A stretch of DNA of 64,000 nucleotides from Streptococcus chenjunshii (GTDB taxonomy: Bacteria > Bacillota > Bacilli > Lactobacillales > Streptococcaceae), in contig NZ_CP031733.1 in assembly GCF_003086355.1 (NCBI RefSeq), forward strand, positions 1,302,001 to 1,366,000, written 5' to 3'. Position 1 is the stretch's first letter. Every line of letters begins with the position of its first letter. Made by a program: the position numbers and the translations under genes. The notes beneath the pieces were generated by a model. That model was not told the DNA's origin. It saw nothing but the letters and a program-made list of their open reading frames with translations, and did not search any database. This document shows, one piece after another, positions 20,435-29,568 of this stretch.

Positions 20435-20470
20435 TTTCCTTATTTAGTATTATAATACTAAATAAGGAAA
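20435..20470. promoter_or_regulatory. 36-bp perfect palindrome over the operon promoter
   Basis: TTTCCTTATTTAGTATTA is followed immediately by its exact reverse complement, with no spacer. It covers the -10 hexamer, most of the -35/-10 spacer and the likely start point. It ends 10 bases from the HsdS-like start codon. There is no T run, so it is a better operator than terminator. Confidence 0.85.
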
Positions 20471-20477
20471 AATACAA
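20449..20477 (-). promoter_or_regulatory. Promoter of the HsdS-like/ArAE/MptD/hydrolase operon
   Basis: Minus strand TTGTAT - 17 bases - TATAAT. The -10 is inside the palindrome; the leader is only about 20 bases long, with SD GGAGAG 5 bases before the ATG. Confidence 0.7.
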
Positions 20478-20547
20478 TCTGTCTGTTTACCGTTTTAGCT
20501 GCCAGTCCTTTATTATTAAGAAAAGACTCAGAACAGACATGTACTTG

Positions 20548-21450
20548 CTAAATTTTATCTCTTTTAAAAGAACTGTGATGCAGATGCTGGAAAGTAGAAT
20601 GGTCACACTCAACAGCGGATTCAACGATATTGTAAGCATGAAAAATGTGATGAACTTGATCTTTAATCAGCTGCTCATTGCCGTCTGCTGCAACCAGCAA
20701 ATGCACCATAGCAATATTTCGTCGACCGTCTAAGGACCAGACATTCAGCTGGTTGATAGCCATCACAGAATCTATACTGAGAATCTCATTTTCAATTTGT
20801 CTAATATCGAAATTTGCCGGAGAACGTTCCAAAAAGACCGAGATATTTCTGATAAATTTTGGCAAAGCCTGACTTAAAATAAAAACAGCAATCATAATAG
20901 ACAGCAGAGGATCAAGAAAATACCAGTCCGTAAAGCGTAAGATAACAGAAACGACAATAACGGCAAGCCAGCCTAAGATATCTTCCAAAAAATGCAGGCT
21001 CAAAACTGACTCATGCTCAGAAGCCTCACTGTTTAATACACGACTAGCGATAACATTCACAATGATAGCAATAATCCCAAGGATAAACATTCCTCGATAA
21101 TTGACAGGTTCAGGATTAAAAACCTTTTGGACGTTTTCTATAAGTACAAAAACAGAACCTAAAATCAAAATAACAGCCGTCATTAGGGCCCCCAGAAGGC
21201 TGAAGCGCAAATATCCCAATGTGTATTTATAATCGCTTCTGCGTTTGGACAGCCGTTCAAAATAATAAGAGGTGCCAATTGCCATCGCATCGCCAAAATC
21301 GTGAACTGCATCAGCTAAAATTGCGCTGGAATTAAAAATTCTGCCAAAAATCATTTCAATAACAGCAAAGAAAAAATTCGCTAAAAAAGCGATAAATATC
21401 CTGCTGCTGGACTGACCGCGAAAATGATAGCGGTGATGATGTTCGTCCAT
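20548..21450 (-). CDS. Cation diffusion facilitator, zinc type
   Basis: 300 aa from the ATG at 21450 with SD AAAGGAG. Upstream open codons come from a repeat element. Starts MDEHHHRYHFRG, a His-rich cytoplasmic tail. Six membrane segments follow. Metal-site motifs are HDFGD in TM2 and HFLED in TM5, the HxxxD/HxxxD pair of ZitB/CzcD-type zinc exporters. A C-terminal cytoplasmic domain of about 80 residues is present. It is likely a proton-driven Zn(II) exporter. Confidence 0.88.
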   Translation of the reverse strand: MDEHHHRYHFRGQSSSRIFIAFLANFFFAVIEMIFGRIFNSSAILADAVHDFGDAMAIGTSYYFERLSKRRSDYKYTLGYLRFSLLGALMTAVILILGSVFVLIENVQKVFNPEPVNYRGMFILGIIAIIVNVIASRVLNSEASEHESVLSLHFLEDILGWLAVIVVSVILRFTDWYFLDPLLSIMIAVFILSQALPKFIRNISVFLERSPANFDIRQIENEILSIDSVMAINQLNVWSLDGRRNIAMVHLLVAADGNEQLIKDQVHHIFHAYNIVESAVECDHSTFQHLHHSSFKRDKI

Positions 21451-21463
21451 AACCACTCCTTTC

Positions 21464-21577
21464 CTCAAGATACAAAGGCCGTTAAAAGAGCAACGCAAAA
21501 ATGACGGTAAGTCCGAAATCTGTGATTTCGTTGACGCACCTCTGCCCAAGGCGGCTAGAGAGGTGCGGCGCTGAAAC
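21464..21577 (-). repeat. SD-adjacent modular repeat (A variant) upstream of the CDF gene
   Basis: Starts TCAAGATACAAAGGCCG 14 bases from the CDF start codon. The core GAAATCTGTGATTTCG is self-complementary. The distal end is degenerate: the GGATTTTAGGCCGTG end is missing and the match fades after GAGAGGTGCGGC. Confidence 0.8.
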
Positions 21578-21675
21578 ATTTTTATCAATGAAATCCAACA
21601 AAAATCCTCTTAAAACCAGTCAGTCCAAAGACTAGTTTCACAGAACTTAAACAAGAGACCATTCTGCAGTGCAGA

Positions 21676-22451
21676 TTATTGATGCTCTTTACTGTCCTGA
21701 TAAAGCTCAAACAGCTTTGAAATACGCCGGCAGACAGAGGCGCTGTCTGCTGTTACTTGCTCATCAGCATATCGTTTAAGGGAAGGAAAATTTCCGACTT
21801 GAACGCTGTAAAGCGAATCCTTAAATAAAGCAATATCATTTTTATCATTGCCAAAAGCAATGAAATCTGAACCAACATGTCTCATAACCGTCGTCGCTTT
21901 GTTGGTAGCATAGGGATTGAGGTAGAGACATTTTTCGTGATCATGATAGTCAACATCAATCTGTTTCAGAGCCTCCAACTCCCGGCAGAGGGGTTGAGCT
22001 AATTCTTCATGGTCCCCTAGGTAAATAACCATCTTAATAGGAATTTTCAGCTGATCTATTTCCAGACGGTTAGCCAAATGCAAGGGATCAACGCTGCTAA
22101 TAAAAGGCATTTTCTCCCCTTTAAAATAGACATAATCAAAGTCATCATCTACAAAATAAGGCAGACGGTAATAATGACACCAAGTCAGAGCACTCTGATA
22201 GGCCTGTCGAGTTAAATGCTGCTTAAAGATTAACTGTCCATTGTCATAAACAAGACCGCCATTAAGGCCGACCACACGCTTGTAAGCTAACTCTCCTGTC
22301 AGTAAAGCAATACAGTCGCGGTAAGCACGCGCCGAAGCAAAGGTCACTTCATGTCCAAAGTCCTGTGCTTTTTTAAAATACTCTTGATTTCTGGAGCAAT
22401 AGTCATACGGTCAAAACACAGAGTACCATCTAAATCAAATACAAATTTCAT
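21676..22451 (-). pseudogene. Cof-type HAD-IIB hydrolase broken by a one-base frameshift
   Basis: The ATG at 22451 gives MKFVFDLDGTLCFDRMT, the HAD motif I with DxDGT, but the frame stops at 22344 after about 35 codons. The next frame continues VTFASARAYRDCIALLTGE, LNGGLVYDNG and FGNDKNDIALFKDS (motif IV), which are the rest of a 260-residue Cof-like phosphatase. The switch lies in a run of six T (six A on the coding strand) at 22369-22374; seven would restore one frame. This is either a real inactivation, a phase-variable run or a read error. A GTG at 22347 could start the downstream part alone, but without the catalytic Asp. Confidence 0.8.
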
Positions 22452-22476
22452 ATAGCAATTCATCCAAAAATACAGC

Positions 22477-23229
22477 TTATTTTTGACCGGAGTCTGGAAC
22501 ATAAGCCAGAGCACGGACAGGTGAACCGGTCGCTTCTTTCCAGTGAGGATAGGCAATCGAAATAATACTGCCTGTTGCCGGCACTTGATCAAGATGGGCT
22601 AATACTTCCAGCTGAAAAATACCTTCCTCCAATAAATGATATTCCTGCCGCAAAACACCGCCGGCCTCTGCAGCGGCTTTGCCGCTGTCCGTATCAAGCG
22701 TCTCATGTCCTAATGCTTTGATATGACGTTCATGAATCAAAAAATCAATTGCCTCACGCGACCATCCCGGAGACTGCTGGGCTCCCTTACCGTCAAGATT
22801 AGTCATCAGTTTCTGTGATGGCCAGCGTTTTGACCAGTCACTGCGGAAAGCGACAAAACTTCCCTCAGCGATTTTACCGTGCTCTGCTTCAAAATCAAGC
22901 ACATCCTGCCTGCTTAACTCATAGTTAGGGTTAAGTGCTACTTCGGCGGATTTATCGATAACATACAGAGGCAAAAGAAGATCTTCTAGAGGAATTTGCT
23001 CCAGCAACTTTCCTCCCTCTACAAAATGAATCGGAGCATCAATATGTGTCCCGTACTGTCCGACAACAGAAAACTGCTGCACATAAAACCCATCTTCCAG
23101 AGTAAAAATGTCCTTTTTGGAAAGAGCTGGCAAGGGAGGAAAATGGGGACTGTTCTCGTCAATTTGGTGAGTCAAATCCACTACTTTTGCCGCTTTGAAC
23201 GCTGCAAGAGCTTCTTGTAAGGTTGTCAT
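22477..23229 (-). CDS. Cyclase / kynurenine-formamidase-like family protein
   Basis: 250 aa, PF04199-type. The metal-binding motif GTHIDAPIHF is intact, with further conserved FVAFRSDWS and GHETLDTDSG. Such proteins are metal-dependent amidases; in streptococci the substrate is not known. It lies 26 bases before the HAD gene start and 55 bases after the metY-like gene, all in one direction, so the three may be co-transcribed. Confidence 0.85.
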   Translation of the reverse strand: MTTLQEALAAFKAAKVVDLTHQIDENSPHFPPLPALSKKDIFTLEDGFYVQQFSVVGQYGTHIDAPIHFVEGGKLLEQIPLEDLLLPLYVIDKSAEVALNPNYELSRQDVLDFEAEHGKIAEGSFVAFRSDWSKRWPSQKLMTNLDGKGAQQSPGWSREAIDFLIHERHIKALGHETLDTDSGKAAAEAGGVLRQEYHLLEEGIFQLEVLAHLDQVPATGSIISIAYPHWKEATGSPVRALAYVPDSGQK

Positions 23230-23284
23230 ACTGCCTTCTCCTTTATTCTTAAAAGAATTGTCTTATCAAAGAGCCGCCCTATCT

Positions 23285-24565
23285 TTAAATCTTTTCTAAA
23301 GCTAAGCGGAGGTCTTCAATAAGGTCATCAGCATTTTCTAAACCAACAGAAAGACGGATTTGCTCCGGTTCAATACCGCAGGCCCGCTGATCTTCTTCAG
23401 TCATTTGACCGTGTGTCGTCGTTGCTGGATGAACAACTAAAGATTTGGCATCGGCTACATTAGCCAAGTCTGAAAAAATTTCTAAACTGTCGATCACTTT
23501 TCGGGCTGCTTCTGCTCCACCTGCAACATTAAAGGTAAAAATAGATCCGGCCCCTTTAGGTAAGTACTTTTGCGCTAAATCATAGTAGGAGCTTGATGGC
23601 AGGCCGGCATAATTAACCTTAGTTACTTTAGGGTGTGCTGCAAGGTAGTCCGCTAATTTTTTAGCATTTTCAATATGCCTCTCTACACGCAAAGATAAGG
23701 TCTCAAGACCCTGTGTCAGCAAAAAAGCATTAAAAGGCGACAGGCAGGCTCCGGTATCCCTTAAGAGCTGTGTCCGGACTGCCGTAACGAAAGCCGCCTT
23801 GCCAATATCACGGGTATAGCTAATATCATGGTAAGAAGGATCAGGATCGACAAACTGCGGGAACTTTCCCGATGCTTCCCAATCGAATTTTCCCGAATCT
23901 ACTATGACTCCGCCAATGGAAGTGCCGTGCCCTCCGATAAACTTAGTGGCTGAATGAACAGAAATATCAGCTCCATAAGAAAAGATATTTATCAAATAAG
24001 GTGTCGCAAACGTATTGTCAATAACCAGAGGAATATTATGCGCATGCGCTATCTCTGCCAATTTTTCCAAATCAGCAACATTTCCCAATGGATTGCCTAA
24101 GGTTTCTGCAAGGATAAATTTAGTATTGTCTTGGACAGCAGCGTCTATAGCCTTAAAATCTGAGACATCGACAAAACTCGTTGTAATACCATAACGCGGC
24201 AGCGTCTCTTTCAGCAGATTGAAGGTCCCGCCGTAAACGGTTGTTGCCGATACAATGTGGTCGCCGGCATGAGCCAATGCCAGTGCGGTATAAGTGATCG
24301 CCGCCATCCCTGAAGCAGTCGCCAGAGCACCGACACCGCCCTCTAATGCGGCCATCCTTTCTTCAAAAACCGCTGTGGTAGGATTTGTAATCCGAGTATA
24401 GATATTGGCAGGCTGGCGCAGGGCAAAGATATCCTCTGCTTCCTGAGCACTGTCAAAAACATAAGAGGTTGTTTGGTAAATCGGGACAGCCCGGGATTTA
24501 GTCACCGGATCAACTGTTTGACCAGCATGCAGTTGCAGAGTTTCAAAACCAAATTCTCTTGTCAT
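23285..24565 (-). CDS. metY: O-acetylhomoserine (O-acetylserine) sulfhydrylase
   Basis: 426 aa PLP enzyme of the Cys/Met metabolism family. FETLQLHAGQTVDP at the N-terminus, the PLP-lysine motif SVHSATKFIGGHGTSIGG and LSVGLENADDLIEDL at the C-terminus match the OAH/OAS sulfhydrylase branch rather than cystathionine synthases. It forms homocysteine (or cysteine) from the acetylated hydroxy amino acid and sulfide. Also named cysD in streptococcal annotation. Confidence 0.92.
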   Translation of the reverse strand: MTREFGFETLQLHAGQTVDPVTKSRAVPIYQTTSYVFDSAQEAEDIFALRQPANIYTRITNPTTAVFEERMAALEGGVGALATASGMAAITYTALALAHAGDHIVSATTVYGGTFNLLKETLPRYGITTSFVDVSDFKAIDAAVQDNTKFILAETLGNPLGNVADLEKLAEIAHAHNIPLVIDNTFATPYLINIFSYGADISVHSATKFIGGHGTSIGGVIVDSGKFDWEASGKFPQFVDPDPSYHDISYTRDIGKAAFVTAVRTQLLRDTGACLSPFNAFLLTQGLETLSLRVERHIENAKKLADYLAAHPKVTKVNYAGLPSSSYYDLAQKYLPKGAGSIFTFNVAGGAEAARKVIDSLEIFSDLANVADAKSLVVHPATTTHGQMTEEDQRACGIEPEQIRLSVGLENADDLIEDLRLALEKI

Positions 24566-24623
24566 TCAAGTACTCCTTCTTATAAATCTTATAAATGATC
24601 CAAATGCCCCTTTATTTTACCCT

Positions 24624-24653
24624 ATTTTACCGTCTTTGCCTAATATTTATCAA
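24624..24653 (-). promoter_or_regulatory. Probable metY-like gene promoter
   Basis: Minus strand TTGATA - 18 bases - TAAAAT about 60 bases before the start. No S-box or T-box structure is visible in the short leader. Confidence 0.45.
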
Positions 24654-24689
24654 AAAGAGTGGGTTATAGTCTAAAACTATAATATACAA

Positions 24690-24741
24690 AAATAAGAGCA
24701 GGACAATGAACCTTATGGCTTAAAGTTCTGCCCCGCTCTCC
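24690..24741 (-). terminator. Terminator after pcrA
   Basis: Minus strand GAGCGGGGCAGAAC ... GTTCATTGTCCTGCTC followed by TTATTTTTG; an imperfect but GC-rich stem between pcrA and the metY promoter. Confidence 0.55.
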
Positions 24742-24794
24742 GGTTTGCTGCAGACATCTGAAAGCATTCTCGCTTTAAGAGCCGACAGCGACTG

Positions 24795-27086
24795 TTATTT
24801 TCTTTGAATAGGGGCAACACTGGCTAAGAGTTTTTTTAGACCGAGTTCCGGGAAGTTCACCTTTAACTCCTGCCCTTGGCCGCTTCCTGTAACTTCAAGG
24901 ACAGTGCCTTCTCCCCATTTTTTATGCTGCAGGCTGTCGCCGACTTTCCAGTCAATATTTGTTGAAGCCTCGGTTCCAGCAGAAACTGACAGCGGTCTGC
25001 TCGTGTGAGGCTGAGCCTGAGCCTTTCGAAACTGCAGTGCCTGCTGCAAACTCATGCCCTGACCGAACTTTCTGGCTGGTTCTTCTTCTCTCCGATTGCT
25101 GTAAGTAACCGCAAAAGCACTGTCAGTCGGACGAGCTGATCCCTGATAATCTAACAGATCAGCAGATATTTCCCGCAAAAAACGACTAGGTGGGTTATAG
25201 CCAGTTTTGCCAAAAAGTGTCCGAACAGCAGCATTAGTCAGAAACAACTTCTCCTCTGCCCGAGTAATCCCCACATAGGCCAAGCGCCGTTCCTCTTCCA
25301 GTTCGTCTTGTTCCTGTGCTGCACGTGCCAAAGGGAAAACCCCTTCTTCCATTCCGATAAGAAAAACAATCGGAAACTCTAGGCCTTTGGCTGCATGCAA
25401 AGTCATTAAGGTTACTTCGGCTGTGTCATTCTCAGCCTCATCACTGTCAGCAACTAGTGCCAAATCATTCAGAAAACGGCTGAGTCTGTCACGGCCGGAT
25501 TCAGTATCTGTTCCTTCCTCCTGATTCGCATCAAATTCCTTGGTGACAGTCAGAAATTCTTCGATATTTTCAATACGGGCCTGACTTTCAAGGGTATTTT
25601 GCATTTGAAGGGTTTCCAGATAGCCTGTTTTATCGAGAATCGTTTCTGTCAGTGCTGTTAAAGTCAGCTTATCAAGCTGCTGCTGCAAATCTAAGAGTAA
25701 ATCGGCTAAAGTTTTCACGGCCTGTGCTGGCTTGCCTTTGACATGATTAGAAAGCATAATCTCGGCACTGGCATCCAACAGGCTTAAATGTTGCCCTGAT
25801 GCAAAAAGGCGGATTTTCTCCAAAGTCCCCGGGCCAATACCGCGCTTCGGCTCGTTGATAATCCGCTCATAACTGATATTATCAGCGGTATTAGCGATGA
25901 CATTGAGGTAAGCAATGATATCACGAATTTCCTTGCGGCTGTAGAATTTCGTACCGCCAACCATAGTGTAAGGAATATTGGATTTAAGCAGAGCTTCTTC
26001 AATAGTCCGCGACTGGGCATTGGTCCGGTAAAGCACCGTAAAGTCTTTAAAATTTTTCCCGTCTTCACGAACAATCTGAGCGATGGAGGAGGCGACAAAA
26101 ACAGCCTCATCCCGTTCATCATCAGCTTGATAATAGATAATCTGGTCCCCTTTCGGGTTTTGAGTCCAAAGATTTTTAGGGCGTCTGTGACGGTTATTTT
26201 GGATGACATCATTTGCTGCCTGCAAAATTGTTTGGGTTGAACGGTAATTTTCTTCCAAAAGAACCACTTTAGCTTCAGGATAGTCCTTTTCAAAATCGAG
26301 GATATTTTGCATATCGGCACCGCGCCAGCCGTAAATAGACTGGTCGGCATCTCCGACTACACAAATATTATGAAAACGACTGGCTAAAAGTTTAACCAGC
26401 TGATACTGAGCATGATTAGTATCCTGATATTCATCGACATGAATGTATTGATAGCGCTGCTGATAGTATGCTAAAACATCGGAATGTTCCTTAAAAAGCC
26501 GCAAAGTCAGCATAATTAAATCATCAAAATCCATTGCTTCGCTTTGGCGCAGCTCGGCTTGATAGGCTTTATAGCATTTAGCAGCTACTTGGCTGTAAAG
26601 ATCGCCTGCCTGATTTTCATAAGCCTTTTCATCCAGAAGTTCGTTTTTTGCGTTGGATATGGTGGCTAAAATAGTCCGCTCATTCCATTTTTTAGAATCA
26701 AGATTTAAATTTTTTAAAATCCGCTTCATCAGTGTGCGCTGTTCTCCCGGATCAACAATGGTAAAATTGCGGTTATAACCAATCCTGTCTGCTTCACGCC
26801 GTAAAATGCGCACACACATTGAGTGAAACGTAGCAATTAATGTGTCTTGAGTTGCCGAGTTGAGCGCCATCGCCCGTTCCCGCATTTCTCGAGCGGCTTT
26901 ATTGGTAAAAGTGATAGCCAGAATATTCCAGGGATTAACAAATTTCTCATCTATCAGGTACGCGATACGATGGGTCAGTACGCGTGTCTTGCCGGAACCT
27001 GCGCCAGCCATAATCAGAAGCGGCCCTTCAGTCGTTTCAACCGCTTCTTTCTGCCGGTCGTTCATCTTAGCTAATAAAGGATTCAT
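24795..27086 (-). CDS. pcrA: ATP-dependent DNA helicase PcrA (UvrD family)
   Basis: 763 aa, SF1A helicase. Motif [15 protein letters not shown], motif [15 protein letters not shown], motif [16 protein letters not shown], motif IV region EENYRST and motif [16 protein letters not shown] are all present, and the C-terminal basic tail ends in a Tudor-like [20 protein letters not shown]. It unwinds DNA in repair and displaces RecA. Its upstream gap of 200 bases holds only the terminator of the reductase gene. Confidence 0.96.
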   Translation of the reverse strand: MNPLLAKMNDRQKEAVETTEGPLLIMAGAGSGKTRVLTHRIAYLIDEKFVNPWNILAITFTNKAAREMRERAMALNSATQDTLIATFHSMCVRILRREADRIGYNRNFTIVDPGEQRTLMKRILKNLNLDSKKWNERTILATISNAKNELLDEKAYENQAGDLYSQVAAKCYKAYQAELRQSEAMDFDDLIMLTLRLFKEHSDVLAYYQQRYQYIHVDEYQDTNHAQYQLVKLLASRFHNICVVGDADQSIYGWRGADMQNILDFEKDYPEAKVVLLEENYRSTQTILQAANDVIQNNRHRRPKNLWTQNPKGDQIIYYQADDERDEAVFVASSIAQIVREDGKNFKDFTVLYRTNAQSRTIEEALLKSNIPYTMVGGTKFYSRKEIRDIIAYLNVIANTADNISYERIINEPKRGIGPGTLEKIRLFASGQHLSLLDASAEIMLSNHVKGKPAQAVKTLADLLLDLQQQLDKLTLTALTETILDKTGYLETLQMQNTLESQARIENIEEFLTVTKEFDANQEEGTDTESGRDRLSRFLNDLALVADSDEAENDTAEVTLMTLHAAKGLEFPIVFLIGMEEGVFPLARAAQEQDELEEERRLAYVGITRAEEKLFLTNAAVRTLFGKTGYNPPSRFLREISADLLDYQGSARPTDSAFAVTYSNRREEEPARKFGQGMSLQQALQFRKAQAQPHTSRPLSVSAGTEASTNIDWKVGDSLQHKKWGEGTVLEVTGSGQGQELKVNFPELGLKKLLASVAPIQRK

Positions 27087-27218
27087 AAATAATTACCAAA
27101 GCGGGGACATATGCAGCAGTCAGCCGGACTGGACAAAACGGACTGCCTTTTGTCCCCTCTTTTTCTTTCCTTTCTCTGTCTTGTCAAATTTGCTCTATTA
27201 TTGTACCATTTTTAGATA

Positions 27219-27250
27219 AAAAAGAAAAAGAGCATCTGTAAGCTCTTTTT
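27219..27250 (-). terminator. Terminator of the flavoprotein reductase gene
   Basis: Minus strand AAAAAGAGC-TTACAGAT-GCTCTTTTT followed by CTTTTTT, about 35 bases after the stop. Confidence 0.85.
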
Positions 27251-27286
27251 CGGTTTTCTGTTCAGAAAGCAGAAGCACGGATCTTT

Positions 27287-28603
27287 TTAAAAATTAAAAA
27301 GATCGTTCAAATTTTCCGCCATACTGGGATGGGTGAAAATCTGATTTTTGATATAGGTATAAGGAATGTTATTATCCATCGCCATTTTGATCAGATTGAT
27401 ATTTTCCTGAGAGGCAGCTCCAAACAAAGTTGCCCCCAATATTTCCTTGCTTTCCGGGTCGATTAAGACTTTATAAAGTCCGCGTAAATCATTGTTCACA
27501 TGTCCTCTCGGCATACTGGCCACAGGCAGTTTTTGGCTCTTATAAGTCACATGAGCAGCCTGTGCCTCCTTTTCAGTCAGCCCAACCTGTGACAAAGGCG
27601 GCTGGATAAAAATACTGGACGGGACATTGCGGCGCTCTTTAAGATTGTAGCTGCTGCTGCCTGTCAATTTCCCAAATACTACTCTGAAATCATCTAAAGA
27701 GGTATAGGTAAACTGCAGTCCGCCATTAACATCGCCAACAGCATACACATCTTTGACTGTTGTCTCACAAAATTCATCAACCTGAACAGCTCCGCGGTCA
27801 GTCAGCTTGATACCTGTATTTTCCAAACCGAGCTCCGCAACAGCTGGTTTCCGTCCGGTAGCATAAAGAAGGGCATCAAATGCATAATCTTTTGAAGCTG
27901 CGGTCACAGTCACCCCCTGCCCTTTATTAGCAACACTTTCTACCGTTGCTGACAGCACAAAATGCACACCGTCTTCTTCAAGATAAGTCTGTGCCAAGTC
28001 CGCCACTTCTTTATCAAAACGGCTGAGAAGCTGCGGTGAATATTCGAAAACAGTCACTTGGCTGCCGAGCTTAGCATAAAGACTCGCGAATTCCAAACCA
28101 ATATTGCCGCCGCCAATGATGCCCAATCGTTTAGGCTGTTCAGACAAGAATTGGATGCCGGTACTGTCATAGACATAACGGCTGTCCAGCAATCCTGGTA
28201 TAGGCAACACATTAGTGACGGATCCGGTATTGATAACAATTGATTCAGCTGTTAATCGTTCCTTTTCTGTCCCGGCAGCGATTTCGACAACTTTATCAGA
28301 CACAAAACGGGCAGCAGCATGATAGAGATCGACTCCCGAACCGGTCAAAGTCTGCTCATTTTTTTGACGCAAACGAGCTGTTACAGTATCTTTTAAATGC
28401 ATCGCCTGAGAAAAACTTAAATTTTTTTCAGCTGCCTGAATTAAAGTTTTGGTTGGAATACAGGCAACATTAATGCAGGTCCCGCCGTACATTTCTCTGT
28501 CTTTCTCAACAAGAGCAACTTTTTTGCCCAAACTGCTCATTTTCGCAGCCAAAGTCTTGCCTGCTTTCCCAAACCCAATAACTAACAAATCGTATGTCTT
28601 CAT
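27287..28603 (-). CDS. FAD-dependent pyridine nucleotide-disulfide oxidoreductase (RclA/Har-like)
   Basis: 438 aa. FAD-binding GFGKAGKTLA, redox pair Cys43/Cys48 in GGTCINVACIPTK, NAD(P)-binding GGGNIGLEFASL and FAD motif VYAVGDVNGG are clear; the C-terminus has FTHPSMAENL supplying the His-Glu pair. It lacks lipoyl dehydrogenase and glutathione reductase hallmarks. The arrangement resembles RclA and the streptococcal hypothiocyanous acid reductase (Har), so peroxidase-product detoxification is a reasonable guess, not a certainty. Start: ATG at 28603 with AGGAATTG-type SD beside a repeat. Confidence 0.82.
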   Translation of the reverse strand: MKTYDLLVIGFGKAGKTLAAKMSSLGKKVALVEKDREMYGGTCINVACIPTKTLIQAAEKNLSFSQAMHLKDTVTARLRQKNEQTLTGSGVDLYHAAARFVSDKVVEIAAGTEKERLTAESIVINTGSVTNVLPIPGLLDSRYVYDSTGIQFLSEQPKRLGIIGGGNIGLEFASLYAKLGSQVTVFEYSPQLLSRFDKEVADLAQTYLEEDGVHFVLSATVESVANKGQGVTVTAASKDYAFDALLYATGRKPAVAELGLENTGIKLTDRGAVQVDEFCETTVKDVYAVGDVNGGLQFTYTSLDDFRVVFGKLTGSSSYNLKERRNVPSSIFIQPPLSQVGLTEKEAQAAHVTYKSQKLPVASMPRGHVNNDLRGLYKVLIDPESKEILGATLFGAASQENINLIKMAMDNNIPYTYIKNQIFTHPSMAENLNDLFNF

Positions 28604-28617
28604 ACACCAATTCCTCC

Positions 28618-28732
28618 ACCAAGATACAAAGGCCGTTTAAAAATCCGTAGGAAAATAGGGAAGGACAAGCGATGTCCTGCATCGCGCTGGACTTCATCTT
28701 TTTCACTAGGATTTTAGGCTGCGTTCAGTTCC
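28618..28732 (-). repeat. SD-adjacent modular repeat, B variant
   Basis: Complete short unit. It begins ACCAAGATACAAAGGCC 15 bases from the reductase start and ends ACTAGGATTTTAGGCTGCGTTCAGTT. The core hairpin is GCGATG-TCCTG-CATCGC, whereas other B units read GTGATG...CATCAC: a paired change that keeps the stem. Confidence 0.88.
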
Positions 28733-29045
28733 ACCAAGATACAAAGACCGTCAAAAAATCCGTATAAAAAGGCGGTAAGCCAGAAATCTTCGATTTCGTC
28801 TGCGCACCCCTGTCAGAGCGACTAGGGAGCGAGACAGAACCCCAGATCATAACGTTCGATGTCTCGCCCCCGCAAAGCCTAGCAGACATTTTAAAGCTTT
28901 GAAAAAGCGACTAAAATGACACTAGGCTACTGCGCCTTGTATATAAGACTGACAAAATTAAGGATTAGTTTTTAAATCGTCCTTTAGGTCTGTCTATGGG
29001 CTGTTAAGACGGTAAAGCCTTCAGACGTCTACGGCTGGCTAAATC
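28733..29045 (-). repeat. Modular repeat, A variant with composite extension
   Basis: Second unit directly joined to the previous one. After the GAAATCTTCGATTTCG core it carries a 200-base insert (GAGCGAGACAGAACCCC ... ATGTCTCGC ... GACATTTTAAAGCTTTG ... GACTAAAATGACACTAGG) that is nearly identical at 45370-45600 and in reversed pieces at 34793-34890 and 51975-52025. The unit lacks the normal distal end. Confidence 0.8.
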
Positions 29046-29135
29046 TTGTGACAGAACCTCAAATGATAGGTGCCCTCACTCTCCAATTTTCAAGTTCGGG
29101 CTGCCTGTGCACTCCCACAGCTTTTTGGCCTTTTT

Positions 29136-29146
29136 TCACATTGTGA
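29136..29146. promoter_or_regulatory. TCACA-n-TGTGA palindrome near the reductase promoter
   Basis: TCACATTGTGA lies just downstream of the -10 of the minus-strand promoter, where a repressor would block initiation. The binding protein is unknown. Confidence 0.4.
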
Positions 29147-29153
29147 TATATTT

Positions 29154-29182
29154 ATTCTAACAAGTCAGATGTCATCTGTCAG
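29154..29182 (-). promoter_or_regulatory. Probable promoter of the reductase gene, upstream of the repeats
   Basis: Minus strand CTGACA - 17 bases - TAGAAT with an extended -10 TG. If used, the mRNA leader is about 545 bases and contains both repeat units. Confidence 0.5.
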
Positions 29183-29298
29183 GTTTCTGCTACGTTTTAT
29201 GTTTTACCGCTGTATAAAAAATCGCTCTTTCAATCGCTCTTTCTTACAGTCGGCAGTTTGGCCGAAGTTTTGATGACCTGTAAACCTTGAAATTCATC

Positions 29299-29327
29299 TT
29301 GACATGATAAACGTTTTATTATACTAT
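29299..29327 (+). promoter_or_regulatory. Promoter of the glycine riboswitch / symporter transcript
   Basis: TTGACA - 17 bases - TACTAT, 33 bases before the first aptamer. Confidence 0.75.
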
Positions 29328-29359
29328 AAGGCTGTTAAACTTTTAAACCGATTGACGTT

Positions 29360-29525
29360 TTTCAGGAGAGAAAAGATGCCGTATCTTTCACCGAAGGAAT
29401 TATACTCTCAGGTGTCATGTGATATGACGGGACTGTTAAACTGACGGACTTCTGGAGAGACCTTTTTAGGCGCCGAAGGGGCAAGGCTGATCAGCTCAAT
29501 CTCTCAGGCAAAAGGACAGAAAAAG
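29360..29525 (+). ncRNA. Tandem glycine riboswitch
   Basis: Two aptamers in series. Aptamer 1: CAGGAGAG ... GATGCCG ... CACCGAAGGA ... CTCTCAGG. Aptamer 2: TCTGGAGAGACC ... GGCGCCGAAGGGGCAAG ... AATCTCTCAGGCAAAAGGACAGA. These are the conserved P1/P3 words of the gcvT-type glycine element in its usual two-domain form. It is followed by a terminator and then an alanine/glycine symporter, so glycine would be expected to control uptake of glycine. Confidence 0.95.
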
Positions 29526-29568
29526 GTAAAGTAAGATTTAAACTATTTTTATCTTATTCATAACTCAC

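Noticed and set aside
20435..20470. Palindrome as terminator of the CDF gene
   Set aside because: No T run follows, and it covers a good promoter of the next gene.
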